Positions 1-9,674 of a stretch of DNA of 64,000 nucleotides are shown here, in pieces. Source of the DNA: Antilocapra americana (taxonomy: Eukaryota > Chordata > Mammalia > Artiodactyla > Antilocapridae); the NCBI GenBank assembly GCA_007570785.1, contig ML660201.1, positions 32,797,840 through 32,861,839 of the forward strand. Direction: 5' to 3'. The position numbers and the translations under genes are program-made. The notes under the pieces are model-generated. The model ran no database searches and was not told the DNA's origin. It worked only from the letters and a program-made list of their open reading frames with translations. Numbering within the stretch: the first letter of the stretch is position 1; every line of letters starts with the position of its first letter.

Positions 1-695
1 GAGCCATATTTTAGGGAGATGGAATAAGAGTTCACTCTTGATGAGAAGAGCATCAAAGAATATATTTTAAATATCACTGGTGGATTAAAAAGGATTTTTC
101 CCCCTCCTTTCTGACTCAGCACTTACTTGTGAATTATTCCCAGATCAGACCAAGATTTGACTGAATCCTATGTGTATTTGACTGAGGATAACATCACTGA
201 ATCCAAGGACTGAAGTTTTAAATTTCTGGGCTAGAAGAAAATTACATATATTTTCTTAATCAGAACTCCAAATCCCAAAGAAATGTGAGATTTAATACTG
301 AGAATTTATACACACACCGAGATGTGTTTTTATTTTTATTTATTGACTTGAGCAATCCTCCTAGTGAAGGGAGGGTGTGTACCTGATCAGCTATAAGCCA
401 TTGTATTTCCTGGGTATGCAGAGGGTCCTTGATATCCTCAGGGTTTGCTTTCTTATACACAGCACCATTTTTTTTTTTATTGAGGAAAGAGATTCTGAGT
501 GGTAGAATTGCTTTTTGCTCTCTAAAAGTTGGTTAATCTCCTTTCGTGCCATTATTTGTTGTGTATTTCCCAAGGATTTCTAAATTTACAGTTGTGTTTG
601 TATGTGTGTGAATAAATGGTTTAAAATGTTTTATTAGTAAAACCAAAGTGAGGTAGCCATCCTTGTGAGAAAAACTTGAATGGCTGGCCTTATGA
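1..695. other. Single-copy non-coding DNA
   Basis: No gene, splice-flanked exon or recognisable repeat was found. There is a T run near 468-478. Short open frames of 60-66 codons on the minus strand have no recognisable protein features and are taken as chance. Confidence 0.5.
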
Positions 696-699
696 ACTC

Positions 700-785
700 T
701 TCTTGCCATAAACTTGGATTGTCTCTCTAGGCAAGTTGTTTCATCTTTCTGTGCCTCAGTTTCTTTGTTAGGCTACAGTGGGCAT
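700..785 (+). repeat. MIR SINE fragment
   Basis: The stretch reads like the core of MIR: a 'ggcaagttgtttcatc' block followed by 'gtgcctcagtttctt', as in the MIR consensus segment derived from the end of the tRNA-related region. It is diverged, as expected for an ancient mammalian SINE. Confidence 0.6.
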
Positions 786-1610
786 GGGGTGTAATGTATT
801 CAGACGCTCATATCTCAAATTCATGCACCTTTAAGCCTGGGGTTCTGGGCCTCATATACATAAAACAAAAGCCCCCCTATATATGTATCTTAACAGATTC
901 CTTCTAGATATGCTTGAACCCCATAAACCATAAAATGGACAAGTTCTTCTTCTCAGTAATTCTCCAGTGCCTCTGTGTCACTGCCACAAGCTTCTACCCT
1001 TCTCTTGATGATAAGATACTAGAAGAGATGGGATGCACAAAATGGATTTTATTATTTCTCTATTCCTCTACTGTGGCAGCTCAGGAAGAGGAGAAAAAGC
1101 AAGATGGATTTCATGAGATTATTTGGGATTTGGGGGTCACTTGCCATGGGAGCAGGAGACAATAAAATATGCATTTTGTGACAAGATTGTGGTGCTCAGT
1201 CTAGACTCCCTGTTAGTGTATCTCCAGGGGGAGGTTGGAGTGGTTGATGGGAACGCAACCAAAAAGGAGATGCACAAGTGAGCTCAGGCAGGATGTATCC
1301 GTGAATTGTGTTGGTGGGAGTCTTGGAGGTCAGAAACCCCTCTGAGAATCTCTGAGCACAGTTGCCTCTCCTGACATTTTAGTAAAAGAACGTAATTTTC
1401 TCAGATTAGGAGATTCTTGTGATTCATTTCCTGGGTAGTGAAACCTGTGAAGCATTCTGTCAGTTTCTGAGCTGACCTTTGGAGTTTGTGGCCATAGCAT
1501 AGGGAGAATCTTGAGGCAGGCTGACTCTTAGGAAGGAAATTCTCTTAACACTTTTATCCATAAACACAGGGTCCAAGATGTGGTCTCATTTGAGGCCTTT
1601 GCCAGCCTTT
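786..1610. other. Single-copy non-coding DNA
   Basis: No repeat or gene was recognised. An 83-codon plus-strand open frame (914-1165) begins at an ATG, but it has no family resemblance and no convincing splice context. Confidence 0.45.
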
Positions 1611-1611
1611 A

Positions 1612-1690
1612 GAATCTTATTCATCCTCTTCCTAGTACAGTGCCTAGCAGGCAATGGGAACTCATTGAATACTAAGTGAATGAATGGATT
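1612..1690 (+). repeat. L2 LINE 3' end fragment
   Basis: It resembles the L2 3' end: 'cttattcatc', then 'agtacagtgcctagcag', then a run towards 'gaatgaatgg'. This is the typical end of L2, with a degenerate tail of GAAT-like repeats. Confidence 0.55.
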
Positions 1691-1699
1691 TATCTGAGC

Positions 1700-1800
1700 A
1701 GCATCAAGTAGTGGGAAAACTATGGCTGTTGGATGCACACAGACTTGAATTCCAGCCCCAGCTCACCTTCTTTTAACTGTGACCTTGGACGTGTAAGGTA
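1700..1800 (+). repeat. MIR SINE fragment
   Basis: It matches the 5' half of MIR in sense orientation, with tRNA-like 'cagacttgaattccagc' and then 'aactgtgaccttgga'. It is diverged but in the correct order. Confidence 0.55.
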
Positions 1801-1860
1801 TGGTCTCTGGTTCAGTTAGGATCCAACCAGAAAAAGACAACACTGTATTTGTTTAAAATC

Positions 1861-1908
1861 CTGCATTAACAGGCGGATTCTTCACTACTAGTGCCACCTG
1901 GGAAGCCC
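1861..1908 (-). repeat. Bov-tA SINE, 5' end only
   Basis: On the minus strand this is the first ~48 bases of Bov-tA, starting 'gggcttcccaggtgg' and stopping at 'aatgcag'. The BovB-derived 3' two-thirds is absent. Flanks resemble a target duplication: gtatttgtttaaaatc (1845-1860) and gtatttaaaatc (1909-1920). Retroposed SINEs usually lose their 5' end, not their 3' end, so this copy is odd. Confidence 0.7.
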
Positions 1909-1920
1909 GTATTTAAAATC

Positions 1921-2261
1921 AAGGGGATATAATGCAGAGAATCAGTTACATGGCTCATCAAAGATGGGCTGAGTAGCCAGTGGGAATTGACAACCAGTCA
2001 GCCACTAATGTAAGCATGTACCATGCCAAGGGCTCAGGGACAAAGAGGAAAAGGTAGGATTATTGAAGCTTAAGGTCTAGGGTCAGCTGCTGTAAGGCCA
2101 CTAGCTAAGTAAGCTTTGGTTCAACTTTAATTTATGTGGTTTCTATCATGAAAATAATAAGAGTTATTACACACATTTTTTTTTCAAACTGCTTGTATGC
2201 TCTTCCCTCTCCCTCTCCCTAACCTAATTCTTATAGCCTCATTCTGTTAAAAGCCACTGAA
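1921..2261. other. Single-copy DNA up to the assembly gap
   Basis: No gene was found. A short CCCTCT-like run occurs near 2205-2220, just before the gap. Confidence 0.5.
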
Positions 2262-2271
2262 NNNNNNNNNN
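2262..2271. other. Assembly gap of 10 N
   Basis: Ten undetermined bases. The 13 bases before the gap (2249-2261) and after it (2272-2284) are identical, aaaagccactgaa. The two contig ends probably overlap and the gap may have no real length. Confidence 0.95.
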
Positions 2272-2511
2272 AAAAGCCACTGAAATAAGACAAGTTTAAT
2301 CAGAGAACAGAAAGCCTCATTCATAGCAGATGGTTAATAAGTTTTTCAGCAAAATGGAATTGTAATGCAAACGTCTGGGGGAGGTACCAGATTATGACGC
2401 CTTCACCTTGGGATGAGCTAGATTATAAGGTCTTTTCCTGTTTACTGGGTGATGGATAGATGGGCCTGATATCCCCTGTGGCTCAAATTTAGAGGCACAT
2501 AAAGAGATCAA

Positions 2512-2837
2512 GGGCTCCCTGATATCCCAGTTGGTAAAGAATTCAGCTGCAATGCAGGAGACCCTGGTTTAATTACAGAGTTGGGAAGATCTGCTGGAGA
2601 AGGGATAGGCTACCCACTTCAGTATTCTTGAGCTTCCCTGGTGGCTCAGCTGGTAAAGAATCCACCTGCAACATGGGAGATCTGGGTTTGATCCCTGGGT
2701 TCAATCCCTGGGTTTGGAAGATCACCTGGGGAAGGGAAAGACTACCCATTCTAGTATTCTGACCTAGAGAATTCCATGGGCTGTATAGTCCATGGGGTCG
2801 CAAAGAGTCTGACACAACTGAGTGACTTTCACTTTCA
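2512..2837 (+). repeat. Bov-tA2 SINE, dimeric
   Basis: There are two tRNA-like heads in tandem. The first starts at 2512 and runs to 'cagtattcttg' near 2631. The second starts 'agcttccctggtggctcagc' and ends with the BovB-derived tail 'gtcgcaaagagtctgacac' and 'ctttcactttc'. Target-site duplication: aaagagatcaa (2501-2511) and aaagaggtcaa (2837-2847), one mismatch. A local duplication of 'tccctgggttcaatccctgggtt' type occurs near 2690-2715. Confidence 0.93.
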
Positions 2838-2847
2838 AAGAGGTCAA

Positions 2848-3193
2848 AGTGTCTTAAAAAATGACCAACTCAAAACTCAGATCTTTTAGCATAATGAAAT
2901 TACAAATGTTTGCCCTAAATTCTCCCACCTAACCCCAAAGGTATTATCTGGCAGGTAATTCTTTGCTTTAAACTAAGCTTTGGTATGTGTATCTTATATT
3001 CATTTTAATGATTCACAGCATCTGAAATACTATTTCTTCCTAAAAAAGGAAAATATATCCATTATAACCATGAATTAGCCCTTAGCCTTTGGGAAGAAAA
3101 GGCACAGGGCTGTCTTTTTAAACTCTTTTAGAAAATTAGGCTTTTGCCTGTTTGCTCTATAAACCAGTCTTTTTCGGTATTGGTCAAGAAGCG
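2848..3193. other. Single-copy non-coding DNA
   Basis: No recognisable element or gene was seen. Confidence 0.45.
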
Positions 3194-3322
3194 TCAATAC
3201 TTTGGCCATCTAATTTGAAGAGCCGACTCATTGGAAAAGACCCTGATATTAGGAAAGATTGAGGGCAGGATGAGAAGCGGGGGGCAGAAGATGAAATGGT
3301 TAGACAGCATCACCAACTCAAT
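3194..3322 (+). mobile_element. BovB LINE 3' region, left part of a split copy
   Basis: Sense-strand BovB sequence (caatactttggccatct, then actcattggaaaagaccctg, then a gatgaaatggttag block). It breaks off at 3322, inside the aactcaat repeat at 3315-3322. The matching continuation, starting with the same aactcaat, lies at 5403-5512. This plus-strand copy was therefore split by the minus-strand BovB between the two parts. Confidence 0.85.
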
Positions 3323-5402
3323 TAGTTCAGTTCAGTTCAATCAGTTTTGTCTGACACTTTGAGACCACATGGACTGCAGCACGCCAGGCTTCCCTGTCCA
3401 TCACCAACTCCCGGAGCTTGCTCAAACGCATGTCCATTGAGTCGGTGATGCCATCCAACCATCTTATCCTCTTGTCCCCATCTCTTCCTGCCTTCAATCT
3501 TCCCCAGCATCAGGGTGTTTTTCCAATGGGTCCGTTCTTCACAAAAGATAGTATGATTAAAGCATTTGCTTCTTTAGATGTTAATGATTTGATAATTTTA
3601 ATAACTTCTGTGTTGAATTTGAAGACTGAAAATTCAGCTGGTGATTTCTATTAGACATGTGTTGGCTCAGATTTTACTTCTGTTCCCCCTAAAGTAGAGG
3701 AAAACTAAAAGGTGATATGATTGAGCAAGGTGAATAAAATTTTTGAAAATCATTTTTTCCTACTTCTGGGAACCTTCTTTTTGCTCTTGAGGCTTTCATT
3801 GGTGATTTTGCTAACATAATAAAACCTATGTTGATTTCAAAAAAAAAAAAAAAGATAGTATGGCCAAAGTGTTGGAGTTTGAGTTTCAACATCAGTCCTA
3901 CCAGTGAGTATTCAGGACTGATTTCCTTTAGGTTTAACTGGTTTGATCTCTTTGCAGTCCAAGGTACTCTCAAGAGTCTTCTCCAACACCACAGTTCAAA
4001 AGCATCAATTCTTCAGCGCTCAGCTTTCTTCATAGTCCAACTCTCACATCCATACATGACTACTAGAAAAACCATGGCTTTGACTAGACAGAAATTTGTT
4101 GGCAAAGTAATGTCTCTGCTTTTGAATATGCTCTCTAGGTTGGTCAAAGCTTTTCTTCCAAGGAGCAAGAGCCTTTTAATTTCATGGCTGCAAGTGCCAT
4201 CTGCAGGGATTTTGGAGCCCAAGAATATAGTCTCTCACTGTTTCCGTTGTTTCCTCATCTATTTGCCATAAACTGATGGGACCAGATGCCATGATCTTAG
4301 TTTTCTGAAGGCTGAGTTTTAAGCCAGCTTTTTCACTCTCCCTTTCACTTTCATCAAGAGGTTCTTTAGTTCCTTTTTGCTTTTTGACATAAGGGTGGTG
4401 TCATTTGCTTATCTGAGGTTATTGATAATTCTCCTAGCAATCTTGATTCTAGCTTATGCTTCATCCAGCGTAGCATTTTGTCTGATGTACTCTGCAAACT
4501 TATTTATTTATAGGTTAAATAAGCAGGGTGACAATATACAGCCTTGACGTACTCCTTTCCCAATTTGGAGCCAGTCCGCTGTTCCATGTCCAGTTCTAAC
4601 TGTTGCTTCTTTACCTGCATACAGATTTCTCAGGAGGCAGGTTAGGTGTCCTGGTATTCCCATCTCTTTAAGAAATTTCCACAGCTTGCTGTGGTCCACA
4701 CAGTCAAAGGCTTTGACATAGTCAATAAAGCAGAAGTAGATGCTTTTCTGGAACTCTCTTGCTTTTTCGATGATCCAATGGATATTGCTAATTTGATCTC
4801 TGGTTCCTCTGCCTTTTCTAAATCTAGCTTGAATATTGGAAGTTCATGGTTAGCATACTGTTGAAGCCTGGCTTGGAGAATTTTGAGCATTACTTTGCTA
4901 GCATATGAGATGAGTACAACTGTGCAATAGTTTGAACATATTTTGGCATTGCCTTTCTTTGGGATTGAAATGAAAACTGACCTTTTCCAGTCCTGTGGCC
5001 ATGGCTGAGTTTTCCAAATTTGCTAGCATATTGAGTACAGCACTTTCACAGCATCATCTTTTAGGATTTGAAATAGCTCAGCTGGAATTCTATCATCTGC
5101 ACTAGCTTTGTTCATAGTGATGCTTCCTAAGGCCCAGTTGACTTCTCATTCCAGATTCCTAGATTCGCTCTAGGTTAGTGCCAGTGAGTGATCACACCAT
5201 CATGGCTATCTGGGTCATAAAGATCTTTTCTGTATAGTTCTGTGTATTCTTGCCACCTCTTCTTAATATCTTCTACTTCTGTTAGGTCCATACCTTCTGT
5301 CCTTTATTGAGCCCATCATTGCACGAAATATTCCCTTGGTATCTCTAATTTTCTTGAACAGATCTCTAGTCTAGACTCTAGTCAAGAGTCTTGAATCTAA
5401 TT
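3323..5402 (-). mobile_element. BovB (RTE-type) LINE, 5'-truncated and decayed
   Basis: A minus-strand BovB of about 1.8 kb, plus a 294-base insertion. It starts at its 3' tail (ttcagttcagttca, 3325 onward) and runs back through the reverse transcriptase region. Minus-strand frames still show RT landmarks: a KAF-D-VDH-like block in the 4642-4890 frame and GVRQGCILSPCLFNL in the 4508-4699 frame. The YADD catalytic motif is lost at about 4400-4411: it now reads stop-A-N-D. The last ~30 bases (5373-5402) do not match the consensus I recall and may be filler at the truncation point. Flanking aactcaat (3315-3322 and 5403-5410) marks insertion into another BovB. Non-functional. Confidence 0.9.
3556..3849 (+). 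pseudogene. Processed retrocopy fragment (3' end of an unidentified mRNA)
   Basis: A 294-base insert interrupts the BovB. It is flanked by a perfect 13-base duplication, aaaagatagtatg (3543-3555 and 3850-3862). It ends in a poly(A) run from about 3839, with an AATAAA signal at 3818-3823, some 15 bases upstream. The first 33 codons are open (ending ...TENSAGDFY before a TAG at 3655-3657), followed by a ~180-base 3' UTR-like stretch. This is the hallmark of L1-mediated retroposition of a polyadenylated mRNA, truncated at its 5' end. I do not recognise the parent gene. Alternatively the open frame is chance and only a 3' UTR was copied. Confidence 0.85.
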
Positions 5403-5512
5403 AACTCAATGTATATGAACAAACTCTGGGAGATACTGAAGGTCAGGTGAGTCTGGCGTCTATAATCTGTGAGTTGCAAAGAGTTGGACATGACTTAATG
5501 AGTGAACAACAA
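5403..5512 (+). mobile_element. BovB LINE 3' end, right part of the split copy
   Basis: It continues the plus-strand BovB of 3194-3322: aactcaatgtatatgaac, 'ctctgggagatactg', 'gttgcaaagagttggacatg' and a final 'gagtgaacaac'. It is much diverged and contains a small internal deletion relative to the consensus end. Confidence 0.8.
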
Positions 5513-5692
5513 AGAAGATACTTTGTTTGCTTAATCCTTGTTTTCTAAAAAGCTCAGAAATAAGCTGGTTAAAAGCATTTAAAAAGTCCAAATAAGAATC
5601 TCCGTGAGGGCCAGTAGTGGGATAGATTAGCAGTCCAACTTATTTCTCCCTGCAAGGTTTACCATCTTGCACAAAACACTAATTGGCCCTTA

Positions 5693-6165
5693 TTGTTGTT
5701 TAGTTGCTCAGTTGTGTCTGACTCTTTGCAGCCCCATGGACTGCAACACGTCAGGAGTCCCTGTCCTTCACCATCCCCTGAAGTTTGCTCAATTCATGTC
5801 CGTAGAGTCAGTGACTCCATAGAGTCAGTTTGCTCAAATTCATGTTCATAGAGTCCACAGGATCCATAGAGTCCTTTCTCATCCCCTTCTCCTCCTGCCT
5901 TCAATCTTCCCACATCAGGGTCTTTCCTAATAAGTCGGCTTTTCACATCAGGTGGCCAAAGTGTTGGAGTTTCAGCTTTAGCATCAGTTCTTCCAGTGAA
6001 TATTCAGGATTGATTTCCTTTAGGATTAACTGGTTTGACCTCCTTGCAGTCCAAGGGACTCTCAAGAGTCTTGAGCATCACAGTTCAAAAGTATCAGTTC
6101 TTCATCACTCAATCTTCTTTATGGTTCAACTCTCCCATTCCCTCATATCTTACTACAGAAAATAG
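5693..6165 (-). mobile_element. BovB LINE, 5'-truncated
   Basis: It begins with the 3' tail on the minus strand (tttagttgctcagttgtgtc) and runs to about 'ctcatatcttactacag'. Near 5776-5862 a segment containing 'ttgctcaa-ttcatgt' and 'agagtc' is present twice, so this copy carries a local duplication of roughly 45 bases. The intact frame is lost. Confidence 0.88.
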
Positions 6166-6438
6166 TCATTCTCAGAGAAGAGAATTTGTAAACATATAAG
6201 AACACAAAGTCTTCATCTGCTTCTATTGAATATAATAAATAGCTTTGAAAAAGAAGTTTGTTTTTCCCAAAAAGAAAAGATGCCAACATTAAGAAATTAC
6301 CATAAATTAATTGAAAAGCTGTTTTCCTTGTTTCTCAGAATGGTGAAGCTCAGTCTGGTCTCAGATTTGTTATGTTTCTCCTGTCCAGCCCTGTCTTCCC
6401 CCATCTTGATCCCTTATTTCATTCAGGGATCCATGGGG
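6166..6438. other. Single-copy non-coding DNA
   Basis: Nothing was recognised. Confidence 0.4.
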
Positions 6439-6439
6439 T

Positions 6440-6490
6440 CTCTGCTCAAGTGTCATCTCCTCAAGAAGTCTTCCTTGATCATGCTGGTGA
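6440..6490 (+). repeat. L2-like LINE fragment
   Basis: The stretch 'ctgctcaagtgtcatctcctc' followed by 'agtcttccttgatc' matches the segment shortly upstream of the L2 3' end. It is short and diverged. Confidence 0.45.
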
Positions 6491-6509
6491 CAGTGTCTCT
6501 GCTCTGATA

Positions 6510-6900
6510 GAGGGGAATGACAGATAAGCCAGTTAATGCTTAATGTGAGACAAAACCAGGGTAAAGGGCATTAGAGAATAAGCTGGTAGGAAGAGGGGAC
6601 GTTATTGATCAGTCAGCAAAGGCCTTCCTGAAGAGTGGACATTTGTGCCCAATAATGACAGGAGCTTGCTGTCAAAAAAAGCAAGCCAAAAGTCTGGATT
6701 GTTGTCCCTGGAAATCACAGGTAGGAAGTGAGATCCAACAGGTAGCAGATCATGGAGGCTGGAATGTAACTTTGGAATTATGGTTCTAAGTGGAGGGGTA
6801 ACATGGCCAAATTTCCTTTGGTCATTCCAGTTACTTTATGGAAAATACACTGCTGTAGCTTAAGGGAGAACATAGAGAGACCAGGTAAGGCCTCCTGGTT
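6510..6900. repeat. Ancient mammalian repeat-like block, family not assigned
   Basis: Purine-rich sequence with a 'cagcaaaggccttcctgaagag' block and later 'gtaacatggccaaatttc'. It resembles diverged blocks at 17545-18050, 24810-25200 and about 29640-30180. I could not name the family. A chance exon-like arrangement inside it is listed under rejected items. Confidence 0.35.
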
Positions 6901-6997
6901 TGGCTTTTCTTTGGATGACTGAGTAAAGAGTTCATGTGTGTGAATTCCCTTTTGATTTTTGAACTGTGTTCCATTGACTGCCACTCTCTAAAATCTC

Positions 6998-7019
6998 AAA
7001 AAAAAAAAAAAAAAAAAAA
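6998..7019 (+). repeat. Poly(A) tract, 22 bases
   Basis: An uninterrupted A run. No retroposed body was recognised immediately 5' of it, so it is either a simple repeat or the tail of an element too old to see. Confidence 0.9.
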
Positions 7020-8742
7020 CAAACCTGGCTGTATTGGCCTGTGGGATTTATCTCCTTTACATGTACCTGAAGTACTCCCAACATACCAGTCTCAGTGCCA
7101 AGCACCATGGTAAGAACTTGCCAATCCACAGTTTTAGTTACTGCTGAAACCAAAGGATGGCATGATCCTAAGTAGGGAAAAATTTTCAGATGTAGATCTT
7201 TCAGCCATTTTGGGGGGACTTATTTAACCAGAAGAGTTGGATAGGATAGGAGAATATAACATAGCTGCTACATTTTCCCTTTTCTTACTCTCTGACTTGT
7301 AAAAATGTTTGTGAGACATGCACATGGCCTGAACTTCAGAAGGAAGATTAGCAGGAAGGAGGAAAAAAATCAGATTCATTGTTTGAGTAATCTGGCAGGG
7401 GTAGAGAGGTTTTGAGCTCAAAGGAGGCCCTCCTGCGTGAAATAACTCATTCTGTCAACTCAGTTTAGAGGCAGGAAGAGTTTTCAAGGCCAAACTTGGA
7501 TCCAGGCTCCAATTCGCTTGAGGGTAATCCCCAAAATTATTTCTATGAGGGATGCAATGCTATAGGTTCAATTTGAGACCCCCAAATGCCAAGACAGAAG
7601 TGCCCATGTGTTGTAAATATCATTTCCAGGTTCCAGTGGCTGACAGCCAAACTAGTAGCATCCTGTTGCCATGACAGTGAAAGTATCACACCTCCAATGA
7701 CATCCAGGGGTGGCAGGAGGCAACAGGCCCTGAAAAGACCAAGTATAAAACTTTTCAATGTTGTATGTAACTCTGCAGAGCCCACTGTCTTGAGTCTGAA
7801 ACAAAATTTGCAATTGCACTTGTATGGAGGAGTTCTGGAATCTTAGAACATTCTTGGGGCTCTTAGAACATTCCTGTCTCCCTCCCTCTTTACTTGTTAT
7901 CAGCTGTTAATGACATGGCTCACATTCATCCTACATATTGCCTTGAACTCAAGTTGAAGGCATTCACAATTCTACCAGGACCAACACTTGGGAGGATAAA
8001 AAGATCATCATGCCAAGACCAACACATGAATTAACGCAATGTCATGGCTACTCTGTTTGCTAACACAACCTGATGCTTAGGTTAAAATTCCTTACATGGA
8101 GCCTCTCAACTCTTTATTCTAACGTAAGTCTCAACATTCCAAGATTGAAAGAACTTTTGCTTAAGAACTATTTTGCTTAGTTTCCTTGAGGTAGAGGTGT
8201 CAGTGATTTGTGTTACATTAGGATGAAAGACCTTGTGTTATATGATAGAATGACATTTGGTAGAACAGGAATAGTCTTTGTCCTGTGAAGGAAGCCAGGC
8301 TAGTAGCAAGACTTTACATCAACATTGACCTCAAGAGTCTGTCTTTGTCATCTCCATGACTGCCTCTGTTTTGTGCTCTCCTTTTGAGAGATGGGAAATG
8401 GAGACCGCAGGATATAGCAGACAATAGATCTGATAGGGTGTGACATAAACCAGACGCTGCAAGGAGGTATCAGTTGGGTGGCTTCTAGAAAAAATATGAA
8501 CAGGACTCTCCATAAAGAATGATTCACTGGCTTTCACTGTGGTATGGACTCCAGTGCAGTCTACCTGGTGGGCAAGTAAATGCTTTAGGGGCATCTCAAA
8601 CCCCTCTGTTCTAGTGGCAGCCATTCCTCTTTGATTTGACTCCTTCTGTTGGATCCCTGTTTTTATTCAAAGCCTTTTAGTAATGGATGGATAGAGCAGG
8701 GCTGATGCCCTGGTGCCTTTCACGGGCTCCCCATTCTCATGT
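7020..8742. other. Single-copy non-coding DNA
   Basis: No gene was recognised. A 20-base tandem duplication sits at 7841-7876 (tcttagaacattc repeated with period 20). Open frames of 65-97 codons are unremarkable. Confidence 0.45.
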
Positions 8743-8940
8743 CACTGGTTTTCAGTTGGGGATGATTGTGCCCCCAGAGACATTTTCCAGTGTCATTTGT
8801 GGTCATCACTACTGGGAAGGGAGGGCTTCTGACATCTAGTGTGTAGAGGAGGGAGGCTAAACATCCGGCAATGCACTGTACAGAAACCTTCAACAAGGAA
8901 TGATCTGCCCCAAAATGTCAGTGAGAGGTGGAAAAACCCT
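8743..8940 (+). mobile_element. MER20 (hAT-Charlie DNA transposon relic)
   Basis: It starts 'cactggttttcagttggggatga' (terminal repeat), runs through 'tgcccccagagacatttt' and 'gacatctagtgtgtagagg', and ends 'ccccaaaatgtca' with the opposite end near 8940. Length and order fit the ~219-base non-autonomous MER20. It has no coding capacity and is fixed in mammals. Confidence 0.85.
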
Positions 8941-8954
8941 TTGGTGTTATTTTT

Positions 8955-9320
8955 GCTGTTTTTTAAAAATTTTATTGGAGTATAATTGATTTACTATGTT
9001 GTGTTAATGTCTGACATACAGCAAATAGATTTAGTTATGCATATATGTATACATTCTTTTAAAATATTCATTTAAATTATAGTTTATCACAGGATATTGA
9101 ATATAGTTCCCTGAGCTATGCAGTAGAACCTGTTCGTACATTTTATATACAGTAGTTTGCATTTTGTTGTTCAGCCGCCCAGTTGTGTCTGATTCTGTGA
9201 CTCCATTGACTGCAGCACTGCAGCACAGGTTGCATCTGCTCAACTCCCACTCCATCCCCCTCACCACTACCCTACCCTGTTGGCAGCCACAAGTCTATTC
9301 CCTATGTCTGTGAGTCTGTG
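8955..9320 (-). mobile_element. Artiodactyl L1 3' UTR fragment
   Basis: Minus-strand L1 3' end: 'ttttattggagtataattgatttac', 'catacagcaaatag', 'atcacaggatattgaatatag', and after a small insertion 'ggcagccacaagtc' and 'tgtctgtgagtctg'. It is interrupted at 9163-9226 by a 64-base BovB/SINE tail fragment. Confidence 0.85.
9163..9226 (-). repeat. 64-base BovB/Bov-tA 3' tail insertion
   Basis: It contains 'ttgttgttcagccgcc', 'agttgtgtctgattctgtgac' and 'ttgactgcagcac', the extreme 3' end of BovB-type tails in antisense. The flanks agtttgcat (9154-9162) and aggttgcat (9227-9235) are a near-perfect target duplication within the L1, so this is a complete but very short insertion. Confidence 0.75.
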
Positions 9321-9466
9321 AGAAATCCTGCTCTAAATGAATGATCTGATCCCAGCATCCCCACCCTCTACCCCCATCTCATGACCTTCAGTGTGGTCCA
9401 CAGGAAGATTCAGGACAGAAGATGGGCCTGCAGGTGCTTTTGTGTTCAGATTTTGTATAAAAGTCT

Positions 9467-9547
9467 CTGTGCTGTGCTGTGCTCAGTTGTATCCGACTTT
9501 TTGTGACCCCATGGAGTGTAGCCCACCAGGTTCCTCTGTCCTTGGGG
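9467..9547 (-). repeat. Bov-tA SINE, 5'-truncated
   Basis: It reads 'gctgtgctcagttgtatccg', 'ccccatggagtgtagcccacc' and 'ttcctctgtcc', the 3' third of Bov-tA on the minus strand. Target duplication: ataaaagtct (9457-9466) and ataaaaatct (9548-9557). Confidence 0.85.
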
Positions 9548-9674
9548 ATAAAAATCTATATTAAATAGTGTTTCGTATTAACACTCTAAATGTTAATAAT
9601 ATAAATACTATCTACTAATCTCTATTATATTTAATAGTCTATATTCCACAAGGGAATACAAAGTTGCTATTAAG

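Noticed and set aside
914..1165. 83-codon open frame with hydrophobic start
   Set aside because: The first part looks slightly like a signal peptide, but there is no family match, splice context or promoter evidence.
2512..2837. tRNA-like sequences
   Set aside because: They are the tRNA-derived heads of Bov-tA SINEs, not tRNA genes; the same applies to the other SINE heads.
3828..4271. 147-codon plus-strand open frame
   Set aside because: It starts in the retrocopy poly(A) region and is antisense to BovB.
6831..6884. 54-base exon-like stretch with good acceptor and CAG|gtaagg donor
   Set aside because: It lies inside an ancient repeat-like block and one phase is open only by chance. It serves as a warning for the candidate at 26679-26750.
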